Shown here piece by piece: positions 26,602 through 34,346 of a stretch of 64,000 nucleotides of DNA; the first letter of the stretch is position 1, and the number at the start of each line of letters is the position of its first letter. Source of the DNA: CAWEWH01 sp963812775 (GTDB lineage: Bacteria > Pseudomonadota > Alphaproteobacteria > Rhizobiales > Beijerinckiaceae); assembly GCA_963812775.1 (NCBI GenBank), contig CAWEWH010000005.1, positions 372,001 through 436,000 on the forward strand, given 5' to 3'. The translations under genes were made by a program, and so were the position numbers. The notes beneath the pieces were generated by a model that did not search any database, was not told where the DNA came from, and saw nothing but the letters and a program-made list of their open reading frames with translations.

Positions 26602-27072
26602 CTAGCCGTTCCGCGCCCTGCGCCCGCGCAGCTCGTCCCAGTGGCGCTGCCAGCGCGCGCTCACCTCCGCCTCGCTGAGGCCGAGATCATAGGCGGGCGA
26701 GACGAGCGCCGCCGCCTGCTCGACCTTCATGAGCACCACGTGGCTGATGGCATTGGTCGTGCCGCGGCGGCGGTAGAATTGCACGATGTCCTCGAACAGG
26801 GGCCCGGTCGCGACGATCGTGGCCAATCCTTTGAACCGATAGCCTTTGCGCAGCGTCGCATCGACGACGTTGACCTCGAGCGCCGGATTGGCGGCGAGGT
26901 TGGCGATCGTGTTGGGCGAGCAGATGTCGGCGAACACCAGGTGGTCGTCGTCCCACGCGGTCGTCGTGCCCTTGGGAGACAGGTTGGGCTTGCCGTCAGG
27001 CGTGACGGTGGCCACGAAGCCGAGCCGCTGCTCATCGATGACGCGGCGCATATCGGGTGTCAGAACGCCCAT
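26602..27072 (-). CDS. Pyridoxamine 5'-phosphate oxidase-fold flavoprotein
   Basis: This 156-residue split-barrel protein has LGFVATVTPDGKPNLSPKGTT near the N-terminus, DDDHLVFADICSPNTIANL, and NPALEVNVVDATLRKGYRFKG (given here in parts). These match the PNPOx-like group that binds FMN or F420 and reduces or binds small substrates. Its C-terminus (YDLGLSEAEVSARWQRHW) is helical. True PdxH function is unlikely given the short length and the missing C-terminal PdxH motif. It is convergent with the TetR gene. Confidence 0.85.
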   Translation of the reverse strand: MGVLTPDMRRVIDEQRLGFVATVTPDGKPNLSPKGTTTAWDDDHLVFADICSPNTIANLAANPALEVNVVDATLRKGYRFKGLATIVATGPLFEDIVQFYRRRGTTNAISHVVLMKVEQAAALVSPAYDLGLSEAEVSARWQRHWDELRGRRARNG

Positions 27073-27133
27073 CGTGCTCTGTCCACGGACGTTGATGCTT
27101 CACCCACGCACGGGCCGTCGTGGCGGGCAGCCG

Positions 27134-27916
27134 CTAGACCTGCCGCGCCACCATCAGCTTCTTGATCTCAGCGATGGCTTTGGCGGGATTGAGATGCTTC
27201 GGGCAGACATTGGCGCAGTTCATGATCGTGTGGCAGCGATAGAGCCGGAACGGATCCTCGAGATCGTCGAGGCGCTCGCCGGTCGCCTCGTCGCGGCTGT
27301 CGGCGATCCAGCGATAGGCCTGCAGCAAGGCGGCGGGGCCGAGATAGCGCTCGCTGTTCCACCAATAGCTCGGGCAGGCGGTGGTGCAGCAGGCGCACAG
27401 GATGCATTCGTAGAGCCCGTCGAGCTTCTGGCGGTCCGCGTGCGTCTGCTTCCACTCGACGCCGGGCTCCGGCGTCACCGTCTTGAGCCACGGCTCGATG
27501 GCCGCGTGCTGCGCATAGAAGCCGGTGAGATCGGGCACCAGGTCCTTGACCACCGGCAGGTGCGGCAGGGGATAGATCTTGATGAGCGTGCCGCCGCACT
27601 CGTCCATGCCGATCGTGCAGGCGAGCGTGTTGGCGCCGTTGATGTTCATCGAGCAAGAGCCGCAGATACCCTCGCGGCAGGAGCGGCGCAACGTCAAGGT
27701 CGGGTCGATCTTGTTCTTGATCCACAACAGCGCGTCGAGCACCATCGGGCCGCAATCGTCGCGATCGACATAGTAGGTGTCGAGGCGCGGGTTCTGGCCG
27801 TCGTCGGGATTCCAGCGGTAGATGCGGAACTCGGTGAGGCGCTTGGCGCCGGCCGGCTTCGGCCAGGTTTTGCCCTCTTTGACCTTCGAGTTCTTCGGCA
27901 GCGTGAATTTGGCCAT
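27134..27916 (-). CDS. sdhB: Succinate dehydrogenase iron-sulfur subunit
   Basis: This 260-residue subunit passes electrons from FAD to ubiquinone through three Fe-S clusters. The [2Fe-2S] ligands lie in RRSCREGICGSCSMNINGAN with a further Cys in TLACTIG. The [4Fe-4S]/[3Fe-4S] ligands lie in CILCACCTTACPSYWW and CHTIMNCANVCPKHLNPAK. The family segment DDCGPMVLDALLWIKN is present. It is the last gene of sdhCDAB, 36 bp after sdhA. Confidence 0.98.
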   Translation of the reverse strand: MAKFTLPKNSKVKEGKTWPKPAGAKRLTEFRIYRWNPDDGQNPRLDTYYVDRDDCGPMVLDALLWIKNKIDPTLTLRRSCREGICGSCSMNINGANTLACTIGMDECGGTLIKIYPLPHLPVVKDLVPDLTGFYAQHAAIEPWLKTVTPEPGVEWKQTHADRQKLDGLYECILCACCTTACPSYWWNSERYLGPAALLQAYRWIADSRDEATGERLDDLEDPFRLYRCHTIMNCANVCPKHLNPAKAIAEIKKLMVARQV

Positions 27917-27952
27917 CGCGTCGTCCGTGTGTCTCAGTTGCCGTTGGCTCGC

Positions 27953-29776
27953 TCAATACACCCGCGCCTTGGGCGCGATATATTCCACGTCGTTGCTCAT
28001 CGTGTAGGTGTGGACCGGGCGGAAATCGATCGTCACCTTGTGGGTGACTTCATCGATCCAGGCGAGCGTGTGCTTCATCCAGTCCTTGTCGTCACGCTCC
28101 GGGAAATCCTCGCGCGCGTGCGCGCCGCGCGATTCCGTGCGGTTGAGCGCCGAATCCATCGTCACCACCGCTTGCGCGATGAGGTTGTCGAATTCCAGCG
28201 TCTCGATGAGATCGGAGTTCCAGACCAGCGAACGGTCGGTGGTGCGCAGATCCGCAGCCCCCTTCCACACGTCGTGGATCTTCTTGTGGCCCTCCTCCAG
28301 GACCTGCCCGGTGCGGAACACCGCGCAGTTCTCCTGCATGGTCATCTGCATCTGCTGCCGGAGCTCCGCGGTCGGCGTGCCGCCGCTTGCGTGGCGGAAG
28401 CGGTCGAGGCGGGTGAGCGCGAGATCGGCCGAATCGGTCGGCAGGTCGGCGTGCTTCTCGCCCGCCGTCACGAGCTCGGCGGCGCGCAGGCCGGCGGCGC
28501 GCCCGAACACCACGAGATCGATGAGCGAGTTGGAGCCGAGCCGGTTGGCGCCGTGCACCGAAACGCAGGCCGCCTCACCGAGCGCCATCAGGCCGGGCAC
28601 GATGTAGTCGGGATCGCCGTCCCTCTTGGACACCACCTCGCCGTGATAGTTCGTGGCGATGCCGCCCATATTGTAGTGGACGGTGGGCAGCACCGGGATT
28701 GGCTCCTTGGTCACGTCGACGCCGGCGAAGATCTTGGCGCTCTCGGAAATGCCCGGCAGCCGCTCGGCCAGCACGTTCGGGTCGAGATGGTCGAGGTGCA
28801 GGTAGATGTGGTCCTTGTTCTTGCCGACACCGCGGCCCTCGCGGATCTCGATGGTCATGGAGCGGGATACCACGTCGCGGGACGCGAGGTCCTTGGCGGA
28901 GGGCGCGTAACGCTCCATGAAGCGCTCGCCTTCCGAATTGGTGAGATAGCCGCCCTCGCCGCGCGAACCCTCGGTGATGAGGCAGCCGGCGCCGTAGATG
29001 CCGGTCGGATGGAACTGCACGAATTCCATGTCCTGCAGCGGCAGGCCGGCGCGCAGCACCATGCCGTTGCCGTCCCCCGTGCAGGTGTGCGCCGAGGTGG
29101 CCGTGAAATAGGCGCGGCCATAGCCGCCGGTGGCCAGCACGGTGAGATGGGCGCGGAAGCGGTGGATGGTGCCGTCGTCCATCTTCAGCGCCACGACGCC
29201 GCGGCAACGTCCCTCCTCCATGATCAGGTCGATGGCGAAATACTCGATGAAGAATTCGGTCTTGTTCTTCACCGCCTGGCCGTAGAGCGTGTGCAGCATG
29301 GCGTGGCCGGTGCGGTCGGCGGCCGCGCAGGTGCGCTGCGCCGTGCCCTTGCCGTAATGCGTGGTCATGCCGCCGAACGGCCGCTGGTAGATTTGTCCGT
29401 CCTCGGTGCGCGAGAACGGCACGCCCCAATGCTCGAGCTCATAGACGGCGGCCGGCGCGTTGCGCACCAGATACTCGATGGCGTCCTGGTCGCCGAGCCA
29501 GTCCGACCCCTTGACGGTGTCGTACATGTGCCAGCGCCAGTCGTCTTCGCCCATATTGCCGAGCGCCGCCGCCACGCCGCCCTGCGCGGCGACGGTGTGC
29601 GAGCGCGTCGGAAACACCTTCGTGATGCAGGCGGTGCGCAGGCCGGCTTCGGAGCAGCCGACCGTGGCGCGCAGCCCCGCCCCGCCGCCGCCGACGATGA
29701 CCACGTCGAACGTGTGGTCGGTGATCGGATAGGCCTTGCCGTTCACCGCCGGAGCCGCCTTGCCGTTCGTTGCCAT
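27953..29776 (-). CDS. sdhA: Succinate dehydrogenase flavoprotein subunit
   Basis: This 607-residue subunit oxidises succinate with covalent FAD. The dinucleotide motif is DVVIVGGGGAGLRATVG, and the FAD-linking His lies in TRSHTVAAQGGVAAALGN. Substrate-site segments are PTGIYGAGCLITEGSRGEGG and VPVLPTVHYNMGG-like text (PIPVLPTVHYNMGGI). GANRLGSNSLIDLVVFG and the C-terminus THKVTIDFRPVHTYT are typical. I chose MATNGKAAPAVNGK; an alternative start lies four codons upstream. Confidence 0.98.
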   Translation of the reverse strand: MATNGKAAPAVNGKAYPITDHTFDVVIVGGGGAGLRATVGCSEAGLRTACITKVFPTRSHTVAAQGGVAAALGNMGEDDWRWHMYDTVKGSDWLGDQDAIEYLVRNAPAAVYELEHWGVPFSRTEDGQIYQRPFGGMTTHYGKGTAQRTCAAADRTGHAMLHTLYGQAVKNKTEFFIEYFAIDLIMEEGRCRGVVALKMDDGTIHRFRAHLTVLATGGYGRAYFTATSAHTCTGDGNGMVLRAGLPLQDMEFVQFHPTGIYGAGCLITEGSRGEGGYLTNSEGERFMERYAPSAKDLASRDVVSRSMTIEIREGRGVGKNKDHIYLHLDHLDPNVLAERLPGISESAKIFAGVDVTKEPIPVLPTVHYNMGGIATNYHGEVVSKRDGDPDYIVPGLMALGEAACVSVHGANRLGSNSLIDLVVFGRAAGLRAAELVTAGEKHADLPTDSADLALTRLDRFRHASGGTPTAELRQQMQMTMQENCAVFRTGQVLEEGHKKIHDVWKGAADLRTTDRSLVWNSDLIETLEFDNLIAQAVVTMDSALNRTESRGAHAREDFPERDDKDWMKHTLAWIDEVTHKVTIDFRPVHTYTMSNDVEYIAPKARVY

Positions 29777-29796
29777 GTTGCTCTCCAAGAGCGTGT

Positions 29797-30201
29797 TCAG
29801 AGCACGCCGCGCAGGCTGATCCGCAGGATGGCGAAGATCGCCACCGCCGCCACCGCAAACGAGAAGAAAGTGTTGAGGATGACGGCCGCCATCTTCAGGC
29901 CCTTGCCGTGCACGTAGTCCTCGATGATCACCGTCATGCCGAGCCGCATATGCACGCCGACCGAGATGGCGAGCAGGATGAGCACCATGGCGACGGCCGG
30001 ATGGCTGACAACGGCAAGCGTTGCCGCGTAGTCGCGCCCGAACGTCGTAACGAGAACCGCGAGCAGCGCCAGCACGAGGACGAGATTCGACACCGCCGTG
30101 ACGCGCTGGTGCCAGAAGTGCTCGGTGCCGGAATGGGCGGCCCCGAGACCGCGCACCTTGGCCATCGGCGTGCGGATGGAGCGGGAATGGCTGGTCATCA
30201 T
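29797..30201 (-). CDS. sdhD: Succinate dehydrogenase membrane anchor subunit
   Basis: This 134-residue anchor with three hydrophobic helices (NLVLVLALLAVLVTTF, AVAMVLILLAISVGVHMRLG and FFSFAVAAVAIFAILRI) binds heme b and quinone with SdhC. The SGTEHFWHQRVTAVSNL stretch before helix 1 and HMRLGMTVIIEDYVHGKGLK are the conserved family pieces, including a heme/quinone-region His. Two adjacent ATGs (30201, 30198) begin the gene. The gap to sdhC is 8 bp and to sdhA 20 bp. Confidence 0.92.
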   Translation of the reverse strand: MMTSHSRSIRTPMAKVRGLGAAHSGTEHFWHQRVTAVSNLVLVLALLAVLVTTFGRDYAATLAVVSHPAVAMVLILLAISVGVHMRLGMTVIIEDYVHGKGLKMAAVILNTFFSFAVAAVAIFAILRISLRGVL

Positions 30202-30209
30202 GCGGCTCC

Positions 30210-30617
30210 TCAGCGCACGAGAAAAACGGTGCCCCACAACAGGGCGGTGAGCGCGAGGGAGCCGACGAGCGTGCCGGCCGCCAGGATGTGGCGGGTCGGC
30301 GACCCGTAGGCGAGCCCCATGTCCCAGAGGAAATGGCGGATGCCGCCCAGCATGTGGTGGAAGATCGCCCAGGTGTAGCCGATGAGAATGAGACGCCCGA
30401 TGAGCGACGTCATCACCCCGCGCACCACCTCGTAGGGCCCCGGCCCGAGGCTCAGCGCCACGAGCCACCACAGGATGAGCAGCGTGCCGGCATAGAGTGC
30501 GACGCCGGTGAGGCGATGCACGATCGACATCGCCATCGTCCACGTCCAGCGGTAGATCTGTATGTGCGGTGACAGCGGACGGAGATCTTCGAGAGGCGTT
30601 GTTCGCGCTTCGGTCAT
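30210..30617 (-). CDS. sdhC: Succinate dehydrogenase cytochrome b556 subunit
   Basis: This 135-residue anchor has the signature RPLSPHIQIYRWTWTMAMSI followed by VHRLTGVALYAGTLL. The heme ligand lies in the later helix IGYTWAIFHHMLGGIRHFLWD. Three membrane helices are evident. It is the first gene of sdhCDAB. The operon promoter should lie in the 136 bp before 30754; I see no convincing -35/-10 pair there. Confidence 0.95.
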   Translation of the reverse strand: MTEARTTPLEDLRPLSPHIQIYRWTWTMAMSIVHRLTGVALYAGTLLILWWLVALSLGPGPYEVVRGVMTSLIGRLILIGYTWAIFHHMLGGIRHFLWDMGLAYGSPTRHILAAGTLVGSLALTALLWGTVFLVR

Positions 30618-30753
30618 CTATCGTGCTCCTCCATCGCTCCGGCGGCGTTGCGCTGCATCGGCGCGGCACCGTTCACTTTGGACTCGTTTCAATCAATCCC
30701 ACTAGTCAATCTCGTGCTCCCTCGCAATGCGCGCCTTGCATGTGCGAGCCATG

Positions 30754-31050
30754 TCATTGCTCCGTTGCGGGCCCGGCCATCGACGGGTCGAGCCGGCGCA
30801 CGATCCGCGTCAGCTTCACGTCGCCCTTAACGCCGGCCCGCGCCAGGTAGGCATCGAGCGCAGCGCGGCTCTCGATGGCCACGACGCCGAGAAGCCGGCC
30901 GTCCTCGGTCGCGTAGGTCGTGAGCCAATGCACCTCGCCGCCAGACGCGGCGATCGATTGCACCGCCCGCCGGCAATGCCACGCCACCTCGTCGGCGTTG
31001 CCGAGATCGAAGTTGGCCGGCTTCGGCCGCTCCATCAGCATCAGCATCAT
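30754..31050 (-). CDS. Small DUF4242-like protein
   Basis: This 98-residue protein begins with a run of alternating Met and Leu (MMLMLMERPKPANFDLGN) and has EVHWLTTYATEDGRLLGVVA and ALDAYLARAGVKGDVKLTRI. This pattern, a ferredoxin-like fold with a WLxSYxxxDG-type strand, resembles DUF4242 proteins, some of which bind nickel. The resemblance is moderate. It is divergent from the LysR gene at 31147 and is its likely target. Confidence 0.6.
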   Translation of the reverse strand: MMLMLMERPKPANFDLGNADEVAWHCRRAVQSIAASGGEVHWLTTYATEDGRLLGVVAIESRAALDAYLARAGVKGDVKLTRIVRRLDPSMAGPATEQ

Positions 31051-31061
31051 GGGCGACTCCC

Positions 31062-31076
31062 TTCGCGACTTGCGAA
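31062..31076. promoter_or_regulatory. Inverted repeat TTCGC-N5-GCGAA, candidate LysR box
   Basis: This is a perfect 5-bp dyad with the T-N11-A symmetry of LysR sites. It lies in the 96-bp gap between the DUF4242-like gene and the divergent LysR gene. Short arms in GC-rich DNA make a chance match possible. Confidence 0.3.
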
Positions 31077-31146
31077 CCCTGACGCGGAATTTGCTCGCGC
31101 GCAATGAGCGTTTGGAGTATCCTGCCTTCGCGAAAGAGGAAGGCTG

Positions 31147-32187
31147 TTGCTGCGCTTCGATTTCACCGATTTGGGCCTGTTCCGGCACGTCGTCGAGGCC
31201 GGCTCGATCACCCATGGGGCCGAGCGCGCCAATCTGGCGCTTGCGGCCGCCTCCACCCGCATCCGCCAGATGGAGCAGGAGCTTGGCGCCGCGCTTCTGG
31301 TGCGCGGCCGCCAGGGGGTGACGCCGACCCAGGCCGGCCGCACCCTGCTTGCCCACGCGCGCACCATCCTCGCCCAGAACGAGCGGCTGCGCGAGGATCT
31401 CGGCGCCTATGCGGGCGGCCTGGCGAGCCAGATCCGCGTCTTCTCCAACACCAACGCGCTCACCGAGTTCTTGCCGGAAGCGTTGAGCTCGTTTTTGGCC
31501 GCCCACCCGCAGGTCAGCGTCGATCTCGAGGAGCGGCTCTCCGACGAGATTGTCGGGCTGATCGCCGAGGGCGTCGCCGACATCGGCATCGTGGCCGCCA
31601 CCGTCGATATGGGCGGGCTCGAGACCTATCCATTCCGCTCCGACCGTTTCGTGCTCGTGGTGCCGCGCGGCCATGCGCTGGCCGGCAAGCAAAGGATCGC
31701 CTTCGCGGACGCCCTCGACCTCGACTTCGTTGGCCTCGATCGCGCCAGCGCCCTGCAGCGCTTCCTCGCCGGCAAGGCGGCACGCGCCGGCCGCCCGCTG
31801 CGCCTGCGCGTGCAGCTGCGCAGCTTCGATGCCGTCTGCCGCCTGGTGGAATGCAATGTCGGCATCGGCGTCGTGCCGCAGACCACGGCGCGCCGCGTCG
31901 CCAAGACGATGGCCATCACGTCGGTGGCGCTCACCGACGACTGGGCGCCGCGCGAGCTGACCATCTGCGTGCGCAAACTGGCCGAGTTGCCCGTCTTTGC
32001 ACGCCAGCTCGTCGCGCATCTGAGCGCCCCGGCCCTCGAACGTCAGGGATGGCGCAGCCGCGCGGGCGCCGAAACCTCGCCGCAACCGTGTTTGAGCCCA
32101 CTGGGGCGCCTGCCTCTTGAAGTCTGGTGCGGTGCACGCGCCGGCCATGAGCGCTGGCGCACAGCCCGGCCAGAGCTTCGGCGGTAA
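31147..32187 (+). CDS. LysR-family transcriptional regulator
   Basis: This 346-residue regulator starts at a TTG (next to GAGGAAGGC as ribosome site) with LRFDFTDLGLFRHVVEAGSI and the helix-turn-helix ERANLALAAASTRIRQMEQE. The effector domain contains SFLAAHPQVSVDLEERLSDE and ECNVGIGVVPQTTA. The family normally ends near residue 300. Here about 40 further residues rich in Arg, Gly and Pro follow (from RQGWRSRAGAE), perhaps a run-on after a lost stop. It is divergent from the small gene at 30754. Confidence 0.88.
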   Translation: MLRFDFTDLGLFRHVVEAGSITHGAERANLALAAASTRIRQMEQELGAALLVRGRQGVTPTQAGRTLLAHARTILAQNERLREDLGAYAGGLASQIRVFSNTNALTEFLPEALSSFLAAHPQVSVDLEERLSDEIVGLIAEGVADIGIVAATVDMGGLETYPFRSDRFVLVVPRGHALAGKQRIAFADALDLDFVGLDRASALQRFLAGKAARAGRPLRLRVQLRSFDAVCRLVECNVGIGVVPQTTARRVAKTMAITSVALTDDWAPRELTICVRKLAELPVFARQLVAHLSAPALERQGWRSRAGAETSPQPCLSPLGRLPLEVWCGARAGHERWRTARPELRR

Positions 32188-32222
32188 ACCAGAACGACGT
32201 GCATTGTCGCAAGGTGCCTGAA

Positions 32223-33404
32223 ATGCTGGCCCGAATCGTCATCGCTGTCGCGTTCAGCCTCGCGGCCCTGGCGGGCGCCCGTGCCGAGAATCACCTCGTT
32301 GTCGAGGACACCTTCCTCAGCGTCGAGATCAAGGGCGAGCCCTTCCGCCTGCAGGCGCTGGCCGTGAAGGAAGCTGGCGCCAGCAAGAAGCTGCCCGTCG
32401 CCATCATCACGCACGGCCAGGCGGCCGAGCTCGAGCAGCGCGAGAAAGTGTCGCCGCGCGCCTATCAATATCTGGCGCGCGAATTCGCCCGTCGCGGCTG
32501 GCTCGCCGTCGTCGTCGTGCGCCGCGGCTTCGGCCGCTCCGAAGGCAAGCAACCCTATTTCGTGCGCGGCTGCGAGAACGGCAATTTCGGCGCCATCTTC
32601 GAGGACCAGGCCGACGACCTGCAGGCCGCCATGACGGCCATCGGCCGACGCCACGACGCCAACATGGACGAGGTGATCGCCGTCGGCGTCTCGGTTGGCG
32701 GCGGCACCGTGCTCAGCCTCGGGGCCCGCAATCCGGCCGGCCTCAAGGCGGTGATCAATTTCTCCGGCGGCATCAAGGTGGTGGAGCGCCCCGACCTGCC
32801 GCCCTCCACCTGCAAGGCCGACGACCTGATGCCGACCTTCGCCGATTTCGGCGCCAGGAGCCGCGTGCCGAGTCTCTGGTTCTACGCCGAGAACGACAGC
32901 TTCTTCCCGGCCGACTACGCCCGCAAGCTGCACGAGGCCTATGTGGCCAAGGGCGGCAAGACCGAGTTCCACATGTTCGAGCCGATCGGCAAGGACGGCC
33001 ACGACATCATCGCCAATCTCGATGGCGCCCTGCACTGGCTGCCCGCCATGGACACCTTCCTGCGCACCAACCTGCTGGCGACCTTCGAGCAGACCGCCAT
33101 GGACCGCGCCGTTCGCGGCCTTGCCGACAACTCGACCGTGCGCCGCCTGTTGTCGCAGTATCACGGCCGCCCGACCGACAAGGCCTTCGCCATGTCGCAG
33201 TCGAACAACTACATCCAGTTCAGCTACGGCGGCGCCGACATCGAGGCGGTCAGCAAGCATGCGCTCGAGCGCTGCGCCGAGGGCGCCAAGGAGCCGTGCC
33301 GCATCGTCATGCGCAACTTCGAGGTCGTGAAGGAGGCGGTGGCGGTGCAGAACGCCGCGCTCGCCAAGAAGGACGCGGCGGCAGGTGACGAGCGCATTCC
33401 CTGA
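32223..33404 (+). CDS. Secreted alpha/beta hydrolase (dienelactone-hydrolase-like)
   Basis: This is a 393-residue protein with a cleavable signal peptide (MLARIVIAVAFSLAALAGAR-A). The hydrolase core shows VAIITHGQAAELEQREKV with the oxyanion HG, RGWLAVVVVRRGFGRSEG, the nucleophile elbow GVSVGGGTVLSLGARNP and the late acid/His regions WFYAENDSFFPADYA and GKDGHDIIAN. The last about 110 residues form an extra domain. Its substrate is unknown; export points to a periplasmic esterase or hydrolase. It follows the LysR gene by 35 bp in the same direction and may be cotranscribed with it. Confidence 0.8.
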   Translation: MLARIVIAVAFSLAALAGARAENHLVVEDTFLSVEIKGEPFRLQALAVKEAGASKKLPVAIITHGQAAELEQREKVSPRAYQYLAREFARRGWLAVVVVRRGFGRSEGKQPYFVRGCENGNFGAIFEDQADDLQAAMTAIGRRHDANMDEVIAVGVSVGGGTVLSLGARNPAGLKAVINFSGGIKVVERPDLPPSTCKADDLMPTFADFGARSRVPSLWFYAENDSFFPADYARKLHEAYVAKGGKTEFHMFEPIGKDGHDIIANLDGALHWLPAMDTFLRTNLLATFEQTAMDRAVRGLADNSTVRRLLSQYHGRPTDKAFAMSQSNNYIQFSYGGADIEAVSKHALERCAEGAKEPCRIVMRNFEVVKEAVAVQNAALAKKDAAAGDERIP

Positions 33405-33454
33405 TCGCATCCGGCTTCTTCTCGCAACCCGCTCAATGAGCCTCGGCCTGATCC

Positions 33455-33573
33455 CTTCAGGGGAGGGTGGCCCGCCGCGCTTGCGGCGCGGCGGATGGGG
33501 TCTGATCGGCCGAGTTCACAGACCCCCTGCCCGCCGCTGCGCAGCGGACCTCCCCCTGAAGGGGGAGGATCAG
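33455..33573. repeat. Inverted CTCCCC-type element
   Basis: TTCAGGGGAGGGTGG-like and CCTCCCCCTGAAGGGGGAGG ends surround GCCGCGCTTGCGGCGCGGC and CCGCCGCTGCGCAGCGG hairpins. It belongs to the family at 7040-7222 and 11852-11985. It lies between the convergent hydrolase genes and contains no gene. Confidence 0.6.
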
Positions 33574-33604
33574 AGAGTTTGTCGCGGCCGCTGCCGCGAC
33601 CTTG

Positions 33605-34222
33605 TTAACCCGACGACGTGCGCCGCCAGGGCCGCCCGGCGCGCTCCCTGACGCTCGCCACTTCCACGATCAACGTCGCGGCGTCCGCAATGGCCGCGTA
33701 CTCGCCGTTCATCACGGCGAGCGACAATTGGTGCACGTCCTCGGCAGGCCACAGGCGCCCGGTCAGGTCGCGCACCTCCACGGCCCAGCACGCGTCCGCC
33801 GGCACGATGATGCGGAAGCCGAGATTGGCGCCGTGCCGCACCGTCGCCTCGAGCGAATTGTGAGTGAGCACGCCGCAGACGACGAGCGTCGTTGCGCCCA
33901 TGCCGGTCAGCGTCTCGTCGAGCCCGGTGGCCACGAAGGCCGAATTGGCGCTCTTGCCGACGACGGTCTCGTCGGCGCGCGGCATCGCCTCGTCCTTGAA
34001 GGCGTGACCCGGCGCGTCGGGCCGGTAGGGCGAGCGCTCCTCGGTGAAATCGTGGCGCACGTGCACCACCGGCATGGCGGCCTCGCGCCACGCGGCGAGC
34101 AATTCGGCGATGCGGCCTTCCGCGTCCGGGTTGTTGCGCGGGCCCCATTTGGGATCGTCGATGGCCTGCTGCACGTCGACGATCATCAGCACCGTGTCGG
34201 AAGGCAGCCTGATCACGTGCAT
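33605..34222 (-). CDS. Isochorismatase-like protein lacking the usual catalytic cysteine
   Basis: This 205-residue protein of the isochorismatase/cysteine-hydrolase superfamily has Asp16 (VLMIVDVQQAI), Lys90 (ETVVGKSANSAF) and the cis-peptide region VVCGVLTHNSLEATVRHG. In the family the nucleophilic Cys follows T-H/D-x. Here that position is Ser123 (THNS). Two of the triad residues are kept, so catalysis may be lost or may use a different mechanism. Isochorismatase itself has no Cys, so a hydrolase of that kind cannot be excluded. It is divergent from the monooxygenase at 34347. Confidence 0.82.
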   Translation of the reverse strand: MHVIRLPSDTVLMIVDVQQAIDDPKWGPRNNPDAEGRIAELLAAWREAAMPVVHVRHDFTEERSPYRPDAPGHAFKDEAMPRADETVVGKSANSAFVATGLDETLTGMGATTLVVCGVLTHNSLEATVRHGANLGFRIIVPADACWAVEVRDLTGRLWPAEDVHQLSLAVMNGEYAAIADAATLIVEVASVRERAGRPWRRTSSG

Positions 34223-34346
34223 TCTCCCGAGGGCGGCGGGGCGGCCGACAAGACCATGCTGCCCGCAAAAGGTCCAGCAAGGGCTTCACGGGGAGGCGCC
34301 GGCATGGTGTGCTTGCGGCCTGCCGACCCGGGAGCGCCGAGCCGCC

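Noticed and set aside
26846..29917. Open frame of 1023 codons antisense to sdhB and sdhA
   Set aside because: Its composition (very rich in Arg, His, Val, Gly) is that of an antisense frame and the sdh genes are certain.
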